Assembly: GCA_964370965.1 (NCBI GenBank)
Contig: CAYJLW010000029.1
Coordinates: forward strand, 1 to 45,154
DNA length: 45,154 bases
Direction of reading: 5' to 3'
From: CAYJLW01 sp964370965
GTDB taxonomy: Bacteria > Actinomycetota > Acidimicrobiia > UBA2766
The number at the start of each line of letters is the position of its first letter. Position 1 is the stretch's first letter. Under the pieces are notes generated by a model that saw nothing but the letters and a program-made list of their open reading frames with translations, had not been told where the DNA came from and did no database searches. This document shows, piece by piece, positions 1 to 10,400 of the stretch. Both the position numbers and the translations under genes were made by a program.

Positions 1-70
1 CCCCCGCCCCCCCCCCCAATCCCCCCGGGCGGGGGGGGGCCCCCCCCCCCCCCCCCGGGCCCCCCCTCCC
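1..70. other. Low-complexity poly-C/G contig end
   Basis: This stretch is almost entirely runs of C and G. Read outward from the contig (minus strand) it is mainly poly-G, matching the 50-G run at the other end of the window. Two-colour Illumina instruments call missing signal as G, so this is most likely a read artefact carried into the assembly. From about 71 to 327 the sequence looks normal. It holds the bioD upstream region, in which I see no gene and no convincing promoter. Confidence 0.8.
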
Positions 71-327
71 AAGCGGACGACGTGCCGCCAGAGCGCCGTT
101 CCGGGCCGGCAAAGCCGCCCCTCCGCCCCCAAGGCGCCCACGCCCCCCACCTGGCTCACGCGCACCGTAGGAGCCGCTGGCCCGCCCCGGACCCGGTCAA
201 ACTGATGCCATTCTCCCCGGATACCGGGACAATAGCTTCACTTTGATCCCGCGGCATCACTTTGGACGGCGACGAGTCCCGCCCGGCGGACGTCGCACGG
301 GTGCGCCTGCCCCTACCATCCCCCGCC

Positions 328-966
328 GTGGACCTCTTCGTGGCCGGGACCGACACGGGTTGCGGCAAGACGGTGGTGACGGCCGCCCTTGCCCTCGCCC
401 TTGCCCCCGGCGTCACCGTCGTGAAGCCCGCCCAGACCGGGTGCCCGCCGGACGACGACGCCGCGTGGGTGGCCGCCGTGACCGGCTGTGACGCCGTCGT
501 CCTCGAGCGCTTCGCCGAGCCCCTCGCCCCCGCGGTCTGCGCCGAGAGGAAGGGGCACCCCCTCGACCTCGACGACCTCGCCGAGCGCACCCTCGCCGCC
601 CCCGGGACGCACCGCCTCTGCGAGTCCGCCGGCGGCCTCCTCGCCCCCCTGGCCGGACGCACCACGATGGCCGACCTCGCCGCCGCCCTCGACTGGCCCG
701 CCGTCCTCGCCGTGCGCCCTGCCCTCGGCACCCTGAACCACACCGCCCTCACGCTGGAGGCCGCTGCTCGCCGGGGCATCGAAGTCGCCGGCCTCGTCGT
801 GTCCGGGTTCCGCGGCGGCACCGCCGAGGAGACGAACCTCCCCCTTCTCGCCGAGATGGCGCCCGTCCTCGCCGTCCTGGAGTACATGGGCGACCCCGCC
901 GCCGACCTCCCGGGCCTCGACCTCTCCGGCTTGCGGTCGGCGCTGCCGCCCGGCCAACCTGAGTGA
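328..966 (+). CDS. bioD: Dethiobiotin synthase BioD
   Basis: ATP-dependent carboxylation and ring closure of 7,8-diaminopelargonate to dethiobiotin, the penultimate step of biotin synthesis, in the cytoplasm. The N-terminus reads DLFVAGTDTGCGKT, the BioD P-loop. VKPAQTG follows near residue 32 (the substrate-binding Lys motif), then ESAGGLLAPL, equivalent to the family's EGAGG segment, and LGTLNHTALT. I chose the GTG at 328 because BioD proteins normally begin two to four residues before this first strand, giving about 212 residues (E. coli 225). In-frame GTG at 301 and TTG at 262 are alternatives, and none has a clear Shine-Dalgarno. The gene ends 43 nt before bioB on the same strand, so the two are probably co-transcribed. 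bioA and bioF are not in the window. Confidence 0.9.
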   Translation: MDLFVAGTDTGCGKTVVTAALALALAPGVTVVKPAQTGCPPDDDAAWVAAVTGCDAVVLERFAEPLAPAVCAERKGHPLDLDDLAERTLAAPGTHRLCESAGGLLAPLAGRTTMADLAAALDWPAVLAVRPALGTLNHTALTLEAAARRGIEVAGLVVSGFRGGTAEETNLPLLAEMAPVLAVLEYMGDPAADLPGLDLSGLRSALPPGQPE

Positions 967-1009
967 CGGGAATCGGGGAACGAACCCCACGCCGACCCGG
1001 GGGACCGAC

Positions 1010-2002
1010 TTGAACGACGCCGTCGCCACCGCCCGCCGCACCCTGCTCGACGAGCGCGACCTCGTCGACCGCGACCTCGCCGAACGTCTCATGGCCGTCC
1101 CCGACAACGACCTCACCTCCCTCACCGACCTCGCCCACGAGGTCCGCCTCGCCTACTGCGGCCCCGAGGTCGACGTCGAGTCCATCCTCTCGGCCAAGAC
1201 GGGGGGCTGCCTGGAGGACTGCAGCTTCTGCAGCCAGTCCGCCCACTACGCCACGGACGTCCAGACCCACGCCATGCTCGAGCCCGGCCAGGTCGTCGCC
1301 GCCGCCGCCGACGCCAAGGAGGCCGGGGCCACCGCCTTCTGCATCGTCGCCGCCGTGAAGGGCCCGTCGGAGCGGATGCTGGCCAAGGCCCTCGACGCCG
1401 TGCAGGGGCTGCTCGACATCGGGATGGAGCCCCATGCCAGCCTCGGTCTTCTCACCCCCGAGCAGGCCGGCGCCCTCGCCGCCGCCGGCGTCACCCGCTA
1501 CAACCACAACCTGGAGTCGTGCCGGGAGTTCTTCCCCAAGGTCGTCACCACCCACACGTGGGAGGACCGCTACGCCACCTGCGAGGTCGCCAAGGCGGCC
1601 GGCATGAGTCTCTGCTCGGGCGGGATCCTCGGCCTCGGCGAGACCTGGGAGCAGCGTCTGGACCTCGCCTTCGAGCTCCGCAGCCTGGGACCCGAAGAGG
1701 TCCCCGTCAACTTCCTGGACGCCCGCGACGGCACGCCCATGGAGGGCCTCGCCCATCTCGACCCCAGCGAGGCACTGCGGTTCCTGGCGCTCTTCCGCCT
1801 CGTCCTGCCCGACGTCACCCTCCGCGTCGCCGGAGGCCGCGAGGCCACGCTGCGCTCGATGCAGGCCACGGGGATGCTCTCCGGCGTGAACGCGCTCATC
1901 ATCGGCAACTACCTCACCACCCTGGGCCGCACCCCGGCCGACGACATGGCAATGCTCCGTGACCTCGGCATGCCGGCGAAACGGCCGGCTGCGGAGGCTT
2001 AG
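1010..2002 (+). CDS. bioB: Biotin synthase BioB (radical SAM)
   Basis: Radical-SAM enzyme that inserts sulfur into dethiobiotin to make biotin. It is 330 residues, the normal family length. The 4Fe-4S motif is C67-x3-C71-x2-C74 in GGCLEDCSFCSQSAHY. YNHNLE lies at 164-169 and CSGGILGLGE at 202-211. Of the residues that bind the auxiliary 2Fe-2S cluster in E. coli BioB, the equivalents of C97 (C111), C188 (C202) and R260 (R272) are present. The position aligned with E. coli C128 is His142 (GMEPHASLG here, GLEACMTLG in E. coli). The TTG start at 1010 follows a GGGGGA ribosome-binding site. The enzyme uses the product of the adjacent bioD. Confidence 0.95.
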   Translation: MNDAVATARRTLLDERDLVDRDLAERLMAVPDNDLTSLTDLAHEVRLAYCGPEVDVESILSAKTGGCLEDCSFCSQSAHYATDVQTHAMLEPGQVVAAAADAKEAGATAFCIVAAVKGPSERMLAKALDAVQGLLDIGMEPHASLGLLTPEQAGALAAAGVTRYNHNLESCREFFPKVVTTHTWEDRYATCEVAKAAGMSLCSGGILGLGETWEQRLDLAFELRSLGPEEVPVNFLDARDGTPMEGLAHLDPSEALRFLALFRLVLPDVTLRVAGGREATLRSMQATGMLSGVNALIIGNYLTTLGRTPADDMAMLRDLGMPAKRPAAEA

Positions 2003-2124
2003 CCCGACCCCTGCCGCGCGGGACTGCGTTGACGCCGAGATCCGTGCCTGTCGCCCTGCCCGGCGCGAACGGGCGCGAGCCTGAGCGGCGCACCATGTGA
2101 CGACGCCTCCGCGCCGGTATCACA

Positions 2125-3717
2125 TCAGGCGAGGCGTTCCACGGCCGTGGTGCCGGCCCGGACACGGAACACGGCACCGGTCTCGGGCAGGGCCTCGGGC
2201 GCCATGACGTCGACGAAGCGGAACTCCACGGTGACGGCCTCCTGTGTGACCTCGACCACCGTGTATCCCTTCGCGAAGAGGTTCACGTAGGAGAAGTGCG
2301 GGTTCGCCCGGGCGAGCCAGGACTCCAGGCCGGGCTGATAGCCGACCGTCTCCTCGATGCCCGGCGCCGTCACCGACCCGGTGACGAACTCCGTCGCCAC
2401 CCGAGGCGAGGCCGCGTCGTCGACGTCGGTGGGCACGACACCCGCCCAATAGGAGTGGATGTCGCCGGTGAGCACCACGTTGTCCCCGATGCCTCGCCTC
2501 GCGAGATGCTCGAGGATCTCGTTGCGCTCGTGCTGGAAGGCGTCCCACTGGTCGCCGTTGAGGTAGACGCCGGCGTTGCGGACGAGACCGGGCACGAGCG
2601 CCCTCAGAACGGGCTCGTCGAGGTCGAGGACCCGCAGCGGGGACAGCATGACGGGGTTTCCCAGGAAGCGCCAGGCGCTCCGCGAGCGGGCGAGGCCGTT
2701 CAGGAGCCACGCCTTCTGCTCGCTCCCCAGCAGGCTACGGCCGGGGTCGAGGGCGACGTCGTCGGGACGCAGGAACAGGAAGGGGGAGCCGATCTCGCCG
2801 TCACGGAACTGGCGGGAGTCGAGGACGAAGAGGTCGAGGAGGTCCCCCCAGCGCAGGCGCCGATGCACGCGCCGAGGCGCCTCCGGGGGCGCCTCGTGGG
2901 GCATGTACTCGAACCAGGCCCCGTAGCCCGCCTCCAGGATGGCCGGGTCGTAGTCCCCGTCGTAGTTGTCGATGATCTCGTGGTCGTCCCACGTGACCAC
3001 CAGGGGCAGGTTCTGGTGGCAGGCCTGGAGGTTCCCGTCGCCGCGGTAGAGCCGGTACTTCGCCCGGAACTCGGCCCGCGACCTCGGGTTCACGGTGGGG
3101 TCGTGGCGGACCCCGTTGTGGCCGTACTTGGGCTCCTTGCCGCCGTGCTCGTAGATGTAGTCCCCGAGGTGGAGGACGAAGTCGACGTCCTCCCGGGCCA
3201 TCGCCCGGTACGCCCCCCAGAACCCGTTCACGAAGCTCTGGCAGTTCGCCACGGCGAAGCGCACCCTGTCGGGCGACGCGTCGCTCGCCGGCGCCGTGCG
3301 GGCACGTCCGATCGGGCTCTGCGCGCCGAACGCCGCGAAGCGGTACCAGAGCCAGCGGTCCGACGGGAGACCTGTCGCCACGACCTTCACGCAGTGGTCG
3401 CCGGCGGGGTCCGCCACGGACGACCCGGAGCCGACGACATCCGCGAAGTCCGGCGAGGTGGCGACCTCCCACGTGACCGCCACCGGGAGGCCCGCCGCCG
3501 CGTAGGGGTCGACCCGCGTCCAGAGCACGACCCGGTGGGGACGCGGGTCGCCCGACATCACACCCTGGGGGAAGACACCTCCGAAAGGCGTCGGCGCCCC
3601 CCCTCCGCCAACTGCGGGCGCCCCGGCCCGGGCCGCCGCACCGGCCTCTCCGGACGGGCCCAATGCCGCACCGGCACCCAACAGAGCCGCTCCGCGGAGA
3701 AATCCTCGTCGATCCAT
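2125..3717 (-). CDS. phoD: PhoD-family Tat-exported alkaline phosphatase/phosphodiesterase
   Basis: Secreted metallophosphoesterase of the PhoD family, predicted to release phosphate from phosphomono- or diesters outside the cell. The 530-residue protein begins MDRRGFLRGAALLGAGAALG, a twin-arginine signal with an alanine-rich h-region. An N-terminal PhoD Ig-like domain (about 45-140) precedes the catalytic domain. Visible metal-site motifs are NCQ (C159), HLGDYIYEHGG (D186, Y187), TWDDHEIIDNYDGD (D245, H246) and LTGDIHSYWAG (D419, H421). The Cys-Asp-Tyr-Asp-His pattern is that of the Fe/Ca PhoD enzymes. The ATG start has a GGGGAGAG ribosome-binding site 5-7 nt upstream. It lies 18 nt after the lipoprotein gene on the same strand, so the two are probably co-transcribed. 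It converges with bioB across a 122-bp gap. Confidence 0.92.
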   Translation of the reverse strand: MDRRGFLRGAALLGAGAALGPSGEAGAAARAGAPAVGGGGAPTPFGGVFPQGVMSGDPRPHRVVLWTRVDPYAAAGLPVAVTWEVATSPDFADVVGSGSSVADPAGDHCVKVVATGLPSDRWLWYRFAAFGAQSPIGRARTAPASDASPDRVRFAVANCQSFVNGFWGAYRAMAREDVDFVLHLGDYIYEHGGKEPKYGHNGVRHDPTVNPRSRAEFRAKYRLYRGDGNLQACHQNLPLVVTWDDHEIIDNYDGDYDPAILEAGYGAWFEYMPHEAPPEAPRRVHRRLRWGDLLDLFVLDSRQFRDGEIGSPFLFLRPDDVALDPGRSLLGSEQKAWLLNGLARSRSAWRFLGNPVMLSPLRVLDLDEPVLRALVPGLVRNAGVYLNGDQWDAFQHERNEILEHLARRGIGDNVVLTGDIHSYWAGVVPTDVDDAASPRVATEFVTGSVTAPGIEETVGYQPGLESWLARANPHFSYVNLFAKGYTVVEVTQEAVTVEFRFVDVMAPEALPETGAVFRVRAGTTAVERLA

Positions 3718-3735
3718 CCCAGCTCTCCCCGGCGT

Positions 3736-4278
3736 CTAGCCCGTCGCGGCCTTGATGGTGGCGGCGAGCACGTCCTCGATGCCCTTGCCGTCGCCGGGGG
3801 CACTGGCGACGACGTAGCTGGTGGCGTCCCTGCGCCACAGGAGGTAGGTCTGGTCGCCGTCGGACGTCCCGATGACTTCCTGACCGGCGACGGTCTTCTT
3901 GGAGCCCCCGAAGCTCTCCTCCAGGGCGGTGCCGGACCCGGATCCTGCCCGGAGCTCGACGGCGGTGAGGACCACCCGCACCGCCGGGTCCTTCTCGGAG
4001 GTGACCCAACGGACCTCGGCGGTCCCCCCGACCTGGTCGGGAAGCTCGGCCGGCGCGCCTCCCGTCTTCCCTGCGGGGTTCTCCACCTTGTAGCCCGCCA
4101 GGCGGTCGGGTAGCACGGAGCGCTCCCGGGACCCCGACGTCTCGGGCCCCGACACCGACTCGGAGCCGGAGGGAGCGGGCGTCGCCCGGCCGGCCCCGGA
4201 GCGGCCGTTGTCCCCCGCCGGGTCCTTGGCCCCGGTGCAGGACACGACGACGGCTGCCAAAGCGAGGGCGACGAGCAC
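3736..4278 (-). CDS. Putative lipoprotein of unknown function
   Basis: I do not recognise a family. A hydrophobic segment LVALALAAVVVSC ends in a lipobox-like VVSC, followed by a Gly/Ser/Pro-rich linker (TGAKDPAGDNGRSGAG...). A compact domain of about 110 residues then contains a YLLWRRDATSYVVASAP core. This suggests a lipid-anchored extracytoplasmic protein of about 180 residues. The start is uncertain. GTG at 4278 sits just before the hydrophobic segment but leaves no basic n-region. The reading frame stays open to a TTG at 4476, and an Arg-rich stretch (RSRTPRSPRETR) precedes the hydrophobic core, so a longer form from an upstream GTG is possible. It lies between the giant gene's terminator and phoD, reading into phoD. 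A shared phosphate-related role is only inference from adjacency. Confidence 0.65.
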   Translation of the reverse strand: MLVALALAAVVVSCTGAKDPAGDNGRSGAGRATPAPSGSESVSGPETSGSRERSVLPDRLAGYKVENPAGKTGGAPAELPDQVGGTAEVRWVTSEKDPAVRVVLTAVELRAGSGSGTALEESFGGSKKTVAGQEVIGTSDGDQTYLLWRRDATSYVVASAPGDGKGIEDVLAATIKAATG

Positions 4279-4440
4279 CAGAGCCCGGGTCTCCCTAGGG
4301 CTCCTCGGTGTCCGTGATCTTGCGACGTCAGGCGGGTTCTCCGGGCGGCTCGCCGCGGACGGCGACCGGTCGCGTGAGGGTGGGCTCCGCCCGCCCGGAA
4401 CAGCCGAGGGCGCCACGCGCTCAGAGGGGGGGTGCCGGAG

Positions 4441-4457
4441 GGGGGGCGAAGCCCCCC
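4441..4457 (-). terminator. GC-rich hairpin after the giant gene
   Basis: On the minus strand GGGGGGC and GCCCCCC form a perfect 7-bp stem with a TTC loop, 8 nt after the TAG stop of the giant gene. No U-tract follows, as is common in high-GC actinobacteria. It probably ends the 27.5-kb transcript before the lipoprotein gene. Confidence 0.6.
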
Positions 4458-4465
4458 TTCCGTTA

Positions 4466-7400
4466 CTAGGGCGCAACGGAGACCTCGATCTCGTTGGAGA
4501 CGCCCGGTGTCGTGGAGCCGGTGTAGGTGATGCCGAGCTGGGCGGTCTTGACCTTGAGCTCGTCTTCGGTCTCGAGGGGTCCCTGGTCGTCGTCGAAGGA
4601 GGCCTGGTAGCTGCACAGGGCGAGGTCGTACTTGAAGAACGAGGCTTCGTTGCGCTTCAGGCAGAGCCCGAAGCCCTCCAGGTAGACGGTGTCGGTGCCC
4701 GAGCCGATCGCACGGTTCACCCAGAGGTTCGCCACCACGGACTGGAGCTGGGGCTGGGGCAGGAGGTCCTCGTTCACGAACACGAAGCCGCCCTGGACGA
4801 ACGGGAAGCCGAAGAACGTGCGCTTGCGGACGTCCAGGGACGTCACCGTCGCCGTGTCCCCGGCGAGGCTGGCGAGGACGGCGGCGGTGCCCGGCGGGTT
4901 CTGGAGGCGGACGAAGTCGACCTGCTTGTGGAAGTAGGCGGTGTCGTCGGGGTCGAAGTCGCAGGGAACGCCGTCGCCATCCGCGTCGATCCCGGGGGCA
5001 CACGGAGCGACGACTTCGAGATCGACGGGCACACCCAGGACATCGAGGGCGTCCCAGGGCCCGGTGCGCCCGGCGGCATCGACGGCCCGCACCTTGGGCG
5101 TCCAGGTGCCCGGCGTGCCGTAGGCGTGCGTCGCGGTCACGCCGGTGACCGAGGGGGCGTCGGGAACGTCGGTGGTCCCATCGGCGGTGCCGTCGCCGTC
5201 GAAGTCCCACTCCAGGCGGTCCACCAACTCGCCGAGGTCGGCCTGGGCATCCGCGGTGAACGTGAACGTGGTGGCGGGCCCGCCGTCCGGGCTGCCCGGT
5301 ACGCACACCCCGGCCACCTCGTGACAAGGCGTCCACCAGCCCATGGTGGCCTCAGGGGCCTCGGGCTCGGCCACGTCCACGTCCACGTCGACGAGGCCGG
5401 TGGCAGAGTCCTTGGGCCGGGCCGTGTCCTGCGCACCAGAGCTGTCGGTGACGGTCACCTGGGCGGGATAGGAGCCCGCCGCCGGATAGGTGTGGGTGGT
5501 GGTCGGGGTGGTGGTGGTCTCGTCCGGCGTGCCGTCGCCGTCGAAGTCCCAGGCATAGGAGACGTACGCGCCCGTGCCGCCGGTTGCCGCCGAGGCGTCG
5601 AAGCCGAAGACGGTGACGGTCGTGCCGTCCGTGCCCAGGTCGTTCTTGGGCGCGAAGGTCACCCGGGCCTCCAGGGCGGGCCAGGCGGTGTCGAGCTCAG
5701 GAGTGACGCCCACGACGTCGTAGGCGTCCCAGGCGGAGGCGACGCCCGCTGTGTCCACGGCCCGGACCTGAGGCGTCCAGACACCGGTGGCGCCGTAGAC
5801 GTGGGTGGTGGTCACGCCGGTGACGGTGGGGGCGTCGGGGTCGACGTCCGTGGTGGCATCGGCGGCGCCGTCGCCGTCGAAGTCCCACTCCAGGCGGTCG
5901 AGGAGACGGTCGCCGGAGGCGTCGGCGGTGAGGGTGAAGACGGTGTCAGGCGTGCCGTCGGGCCCGAGCACCTCGAACGGCGACCACGCGCCCATGGTGG
6001 CCACGGGCGGGTTCGACGCCCGCACGTCCACCGTCTCGGGGAAACCGAGGACGTCGAGGGCGGTGGCGGTGGCCTCCGTGCCCTCCGAGTCCGCGACCGT
6101 GACCGAGGCGGGATAGGCGCCGGGGGCGGGGTAGGTGTGAGTGGTGCCGGGCCCCGTCGTGGTCTGGTCGACGGTGGCGTCGCCGTCGAAGTCCCAGCGG
6201 TACTCGACCAGGCCCCCCACCCCGCCGGTGCTCCCCGAGGCGTCGAAGCTGAACGCCGTCTCCGTCGTGCCGTCGGGTCCGATGTCGAGGGTTGCCCTCG
6301 GTGAGAACGTCAGGCGGGCCTCGAGCGGCGGCCAGCCGGCATCCAGCTCGACGGGGACACCCAGGATGTCGAAGGCGTCCCAGGACCCTCCCAGCCCGTT
6401 GCTGTCCACCGCCCGGACCCGGGGGGTCCAGGCGCCCTCGAGCCCGTAGACGTGCGTCGCGGTCACGCCGGTGACCGAGGGGGCGTCGGGAACGTCGGTG
6501 GTCCCGTCTGTGGTGCCGTCGCCGTCGAAGTCCCACTCGAGGCGGTCCACGGCCGGGTCTGCGGTGGCATCTGCGGTGAAGGTGAACGTGGTGTCGGGGG
6601 TGCCGTCGGGGCTGCCCGGCACGCAGGTCCCGGCCATCTCGTGACAAGGCGTCCACCAGCCCACGGTGGCGGAGGCCTCGACGAACTCCACGTCCAGGCG
6701 CACCGGGACGCCCAAGACGTCGTAGCGGTCCCAGGCGCTCGTGGTGCCCCTGGTGTCGCGTGAGCGGACCTGGGGGGTCCAGGAGCCCGCCCGCCCGTAG
6801 ACATGGGTTGCGGTCACCCCGCTCACCGAGGGGGCGTCGGGATCGACGTCGGTCACCTGATCTGCGGTGCCGTCCCCGTCGAAGTCCCACTCCAGGCGGT
6901 CCACCGCCGGGTCCCCGGTGCCGTCGGCCGTGAAGGTGAAGACCGTCTCGGGGCGGCCGTCGGGCGATCCCGACGGAGACCACTCACCCATCTGGACCGT
7001 GGGCACCAAGCCGGTGTCGAGGTCGACCTCGATCCCCACGACGTCGTAGCGGTCCCAGGCGCCCACGACCCCGGCGGTGTCCACCGCGCGGACCTGGGGA
7101 CGCCAGGTGCCGGCGGACCCGTAGGCGTGGGTGACCGTGACCCCGCTCACCGCGGGCGCGTCGGGATCGACGTCGGTGACCTCATCGGCGGTGCCGTCGC
7201 CGTTGAAGTCCCACTCAAGGCGGTCCACGGCCGGGTCACCGGTCGCATCTGCGGTGAAGGTGAAGCTGGTCGTCGTGGCCCCGTCCGGCGAGCCCATCGG
7301 CGACCACGCCCCCATCGTGGCGGTGGCCGCAGCACGGGTGGTGTCGAGGTCGACGGGGAAGCCGAAGACGTCAAGGCGGTCCCAGGCGCTCCTGAGGCCG

Positions 7401-10400
7401 GTCGTGTTCACCGCCCGCACCCGGGGCTGCCACGACCCCACCTCGCCGTAGACGTGGGTGGTCGTGACCGCCGGCACCGACGGCGAGTCCGGGTCGACGT
7501 CGGTGGTCCCGTCCACGGTGCCGTCGCCGTCGAAGTCCCACTCGATCTCGGCGACGGCGGGCAGCCCCGAAGCCGACGCCGAGAACGTGAAGGTGGTCGA
7601 CGGGCTGCCGTCGGGAGACCCGGGGGCACAGGACCCCGCCAACCGGTAGCACGGCGACCACCAGCCCATGGTGGCCTTCACCTGGACGGTGTCGAGCTCC
7701 TCGGGGACACCGCCGGCATCCAGGGCGTCCCAGCCGCCGGTGAGGCCCCCAGAGGAGACCGCCCGGACCTGGGGCTGCCAGGACCCCGCCTCGCCGTACG
7801 CGTGGGTGGTGGTGACCCCGGTGACTGACGGCGCGTCGGGGACGTCGGTGGTGGCGTCCACGTCGCCGTCACCGTCGAAGTCCCACTCGATCTCGTCGAC
7901 CGCGGGCAGCCCCGTGGCCGAGGCCGAGAGGGTGAAGGTGGTGGCGGCCTCACCGTCGGGAGCCCCCGGCGCGCACACGGCGACCACCTGGAAGCACGGC
8001 GACCACCAACCCATGGTGGCCACCGGCGGGTCCTCGGTGGTGACCAGGCGGGGCTGCACCCCGAGCACGTCGTAGCGGTCCCAGGCGGTCACGTTGCCCC
8101 GGGTGTCCACGGCGCGCACCCGCGGCCGGCGCCGGCCGGCCGCCCCGTAGACGTGGGTGACCGTCGCGCCGGTCACGGAGGGGGCGTCGGTGTCGGTGGC
8201 AGCGTCGGGGGTGCCGTCGTCGTCGAAGTCCCACTCGATGCGGTCCACGGCGGGACCACCGGTGGCGTCCGCGGTGAAGGTGAAGACCGTGGAGGCGGTG
8301 CCGTCGGGCGAGCCCATCGGCGACCAGGCCCGCATCGTCACCGTGGGGGCGCCCCAGGCGACGTCGAGCTCGAGGGGGATCCCGCCCACCACCGCGGGCT
8401 GCCAGGCGGTCACGTCCAGCGTGGTCTTCTCCTTCGCCCGCACCTGCGGCAGGTAGGAGCCCACCGCCCCGTAGACGTGCTCGACCGACGCCGACACAGA
8501 CGGGGCGTCTGTGAGGTCACTGAGCAGGTCGCGGTTGCCGTCGCCGTCGAAGTCCCACTCCAGGGACGTGATCTCGCTGGACGACGAGGCGGTGGCGGCG
8601 AACGTGAAGGTTGTCCCCGGCGTGCCGTCGGGCGCCCCGTACGTGCAGCCCAGCAGCGGCAGGGTCCGACACGGCGTCCAGGTGAGGGTCACGTCGGCCT
8701 CGAAGGGTGCGGTGTCGAGGTCGACCGGGAAGCCCAGGACGTCGAGGCGGTCCCAGTCACTCGTCAGCCCGTAGGCGTCCACGGCTCGCACGGCCGGCTG
8801 CCAGGACCCCGTCTCGCCGTATGCGTGGGCGTACGTGGCGACCGTCGCCTCGGCATCGGTGACATCGGTGACGGCGTCCACCGCCCCGTCGCCGTCGACG
8901 TCCCACTCCACATGATCGACCGGGTTGCCCGTCACGTCCGCAGACAGGACGAACACGGTCTCGGGCCGGCCGTCGGGCGACCCCGGAGTGCAGGCGTCGC
9001 CGACCTCGAAGCACGGGCCCCACCAGCCCATCGTCGCCGTCGGGGGGACCTGCACCGTGTCCAGAGCGACCTCGGCGCCGTCGACGTCGAGGACGTCCCA
9101 GGCGCTCGTCCCGCCGCCCGCAGCGACCGCGCGCACCGCCGGTGCCCACGACCCCTCCTCGTCGTAGACGTGGGTCACGGACACGTCGGTGACCTCGAGC
9201 GCGTCCGGGTCCACGTCGCTGGTCGCGTCCACGGTGCCGTCGCCGTCGAAGTCCCACTCGAGGGCGTCGACGGGGACGCTCCCCCTGGCGTCGGCGCTGA
9301 ACGTGTAGGTGGTCTCGGGTCGCCCGTCGGGAGAGCCCGCCGCGCACTCGCCGTCGGACTCGGAGCACGGCGACCACCAGCCCATTGTCGCCTCGAGGTC
9401 GACCACGTCGAGCGGCTCGGGGCCGGCGCCCGCGTCGACGGTCGCCCACGCACCCGTCACATCGCGCGTGTCGACGGCGCGCACCTGGGGCTGCCACACC
9501 CCGGCGGCGTACGTGTGGGTCGTCGTGGCGCCCTCGACTTCGGCCGCGTCCGGGTCGACGTCGGTCGTGGCGTCCACGGTGCCGTCGCCGTCGAAGTCCC
9601 ACTCCAAGTAGTCCACCAACGGCAGGGGCAGCTCCGGGCCGTTCACGACCACCGGACTCACGCTCGGCGCCGAGTTGCCGTCGCCCAAGAGCCCGTCGTC
9701 GCCCGAACCCCAACACCGCGCCGCACCGTCGAGCGCCACCGCGCACGAAGACCCGCCACCCGCCGCCACGGACCCCGCGCCCTCGATCCCGGCGGCCACC
9801 ACCGGCGTCGACGTGTCCGTGGTCGTGCCGTCGCCGACCTGGCCGTCGGCGTTGCCACCCCAACACCACACGGACCCGTCACCGTCGGCGGCACACGTGT
9901 GCAGCGTGCCCGCGTCGATCGCGGCCACGTCGGAAACGCCGGGGACCGCGACCGGTGTGCGGGCGTCCGCCGTCGTGCCCGTGCCCAGCCGGCCGTTGCT
10001 CCCCGCGCCCCAACACGACACAGACCCGTCGCCGCCGCGCGCGCAGGTGTGCAGGGCGCCCGCCGTGACGCCTGTGACACCGGTGAGGCCGCTCACCGCC
10101 GTCGGGGTGGTCCGGTTCCCGAAGCCGCCGTTGCCCAGACGCCCGCGGCCCCCGGCGCCCCAGCAAGACACCGACCCGTCGGCACGCACCGCACAGGAAT
10201 GCTCCCGGCCCGTCGCCACCGCCACCGCGTCGCCGACGCCGCTCACGGCCACGGGCGTCGCCGAATCGGTCGTGGAGCCGTTACCGAGCTGACCGGAATC
10301 GTTCGCGCCCCAGCACCACACCGACCCGGCGGCGAGCACGGCGCAGGAGTGCTCCCCGCCCGCGTCCACGTCGACGACGCCCGCGAGGCCGGCCACCGCC

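Noticed and set aside
216..228. CCCGG-ATA-CCGGG palindrome upstream of bioD as a BirA/BioR-like operator
   Set aside because: A 5-bp GC palindrome is expected by chance at this composition and matches no biotin operator I know.
2095..2125. ATGTGA-N19-TCACAT inverted repeat between bioB and phoD as terminator
   Set aside because: The stem is only 6 bp with a 19-nt loop and touches the phoD stop codon. It is too weak to call.
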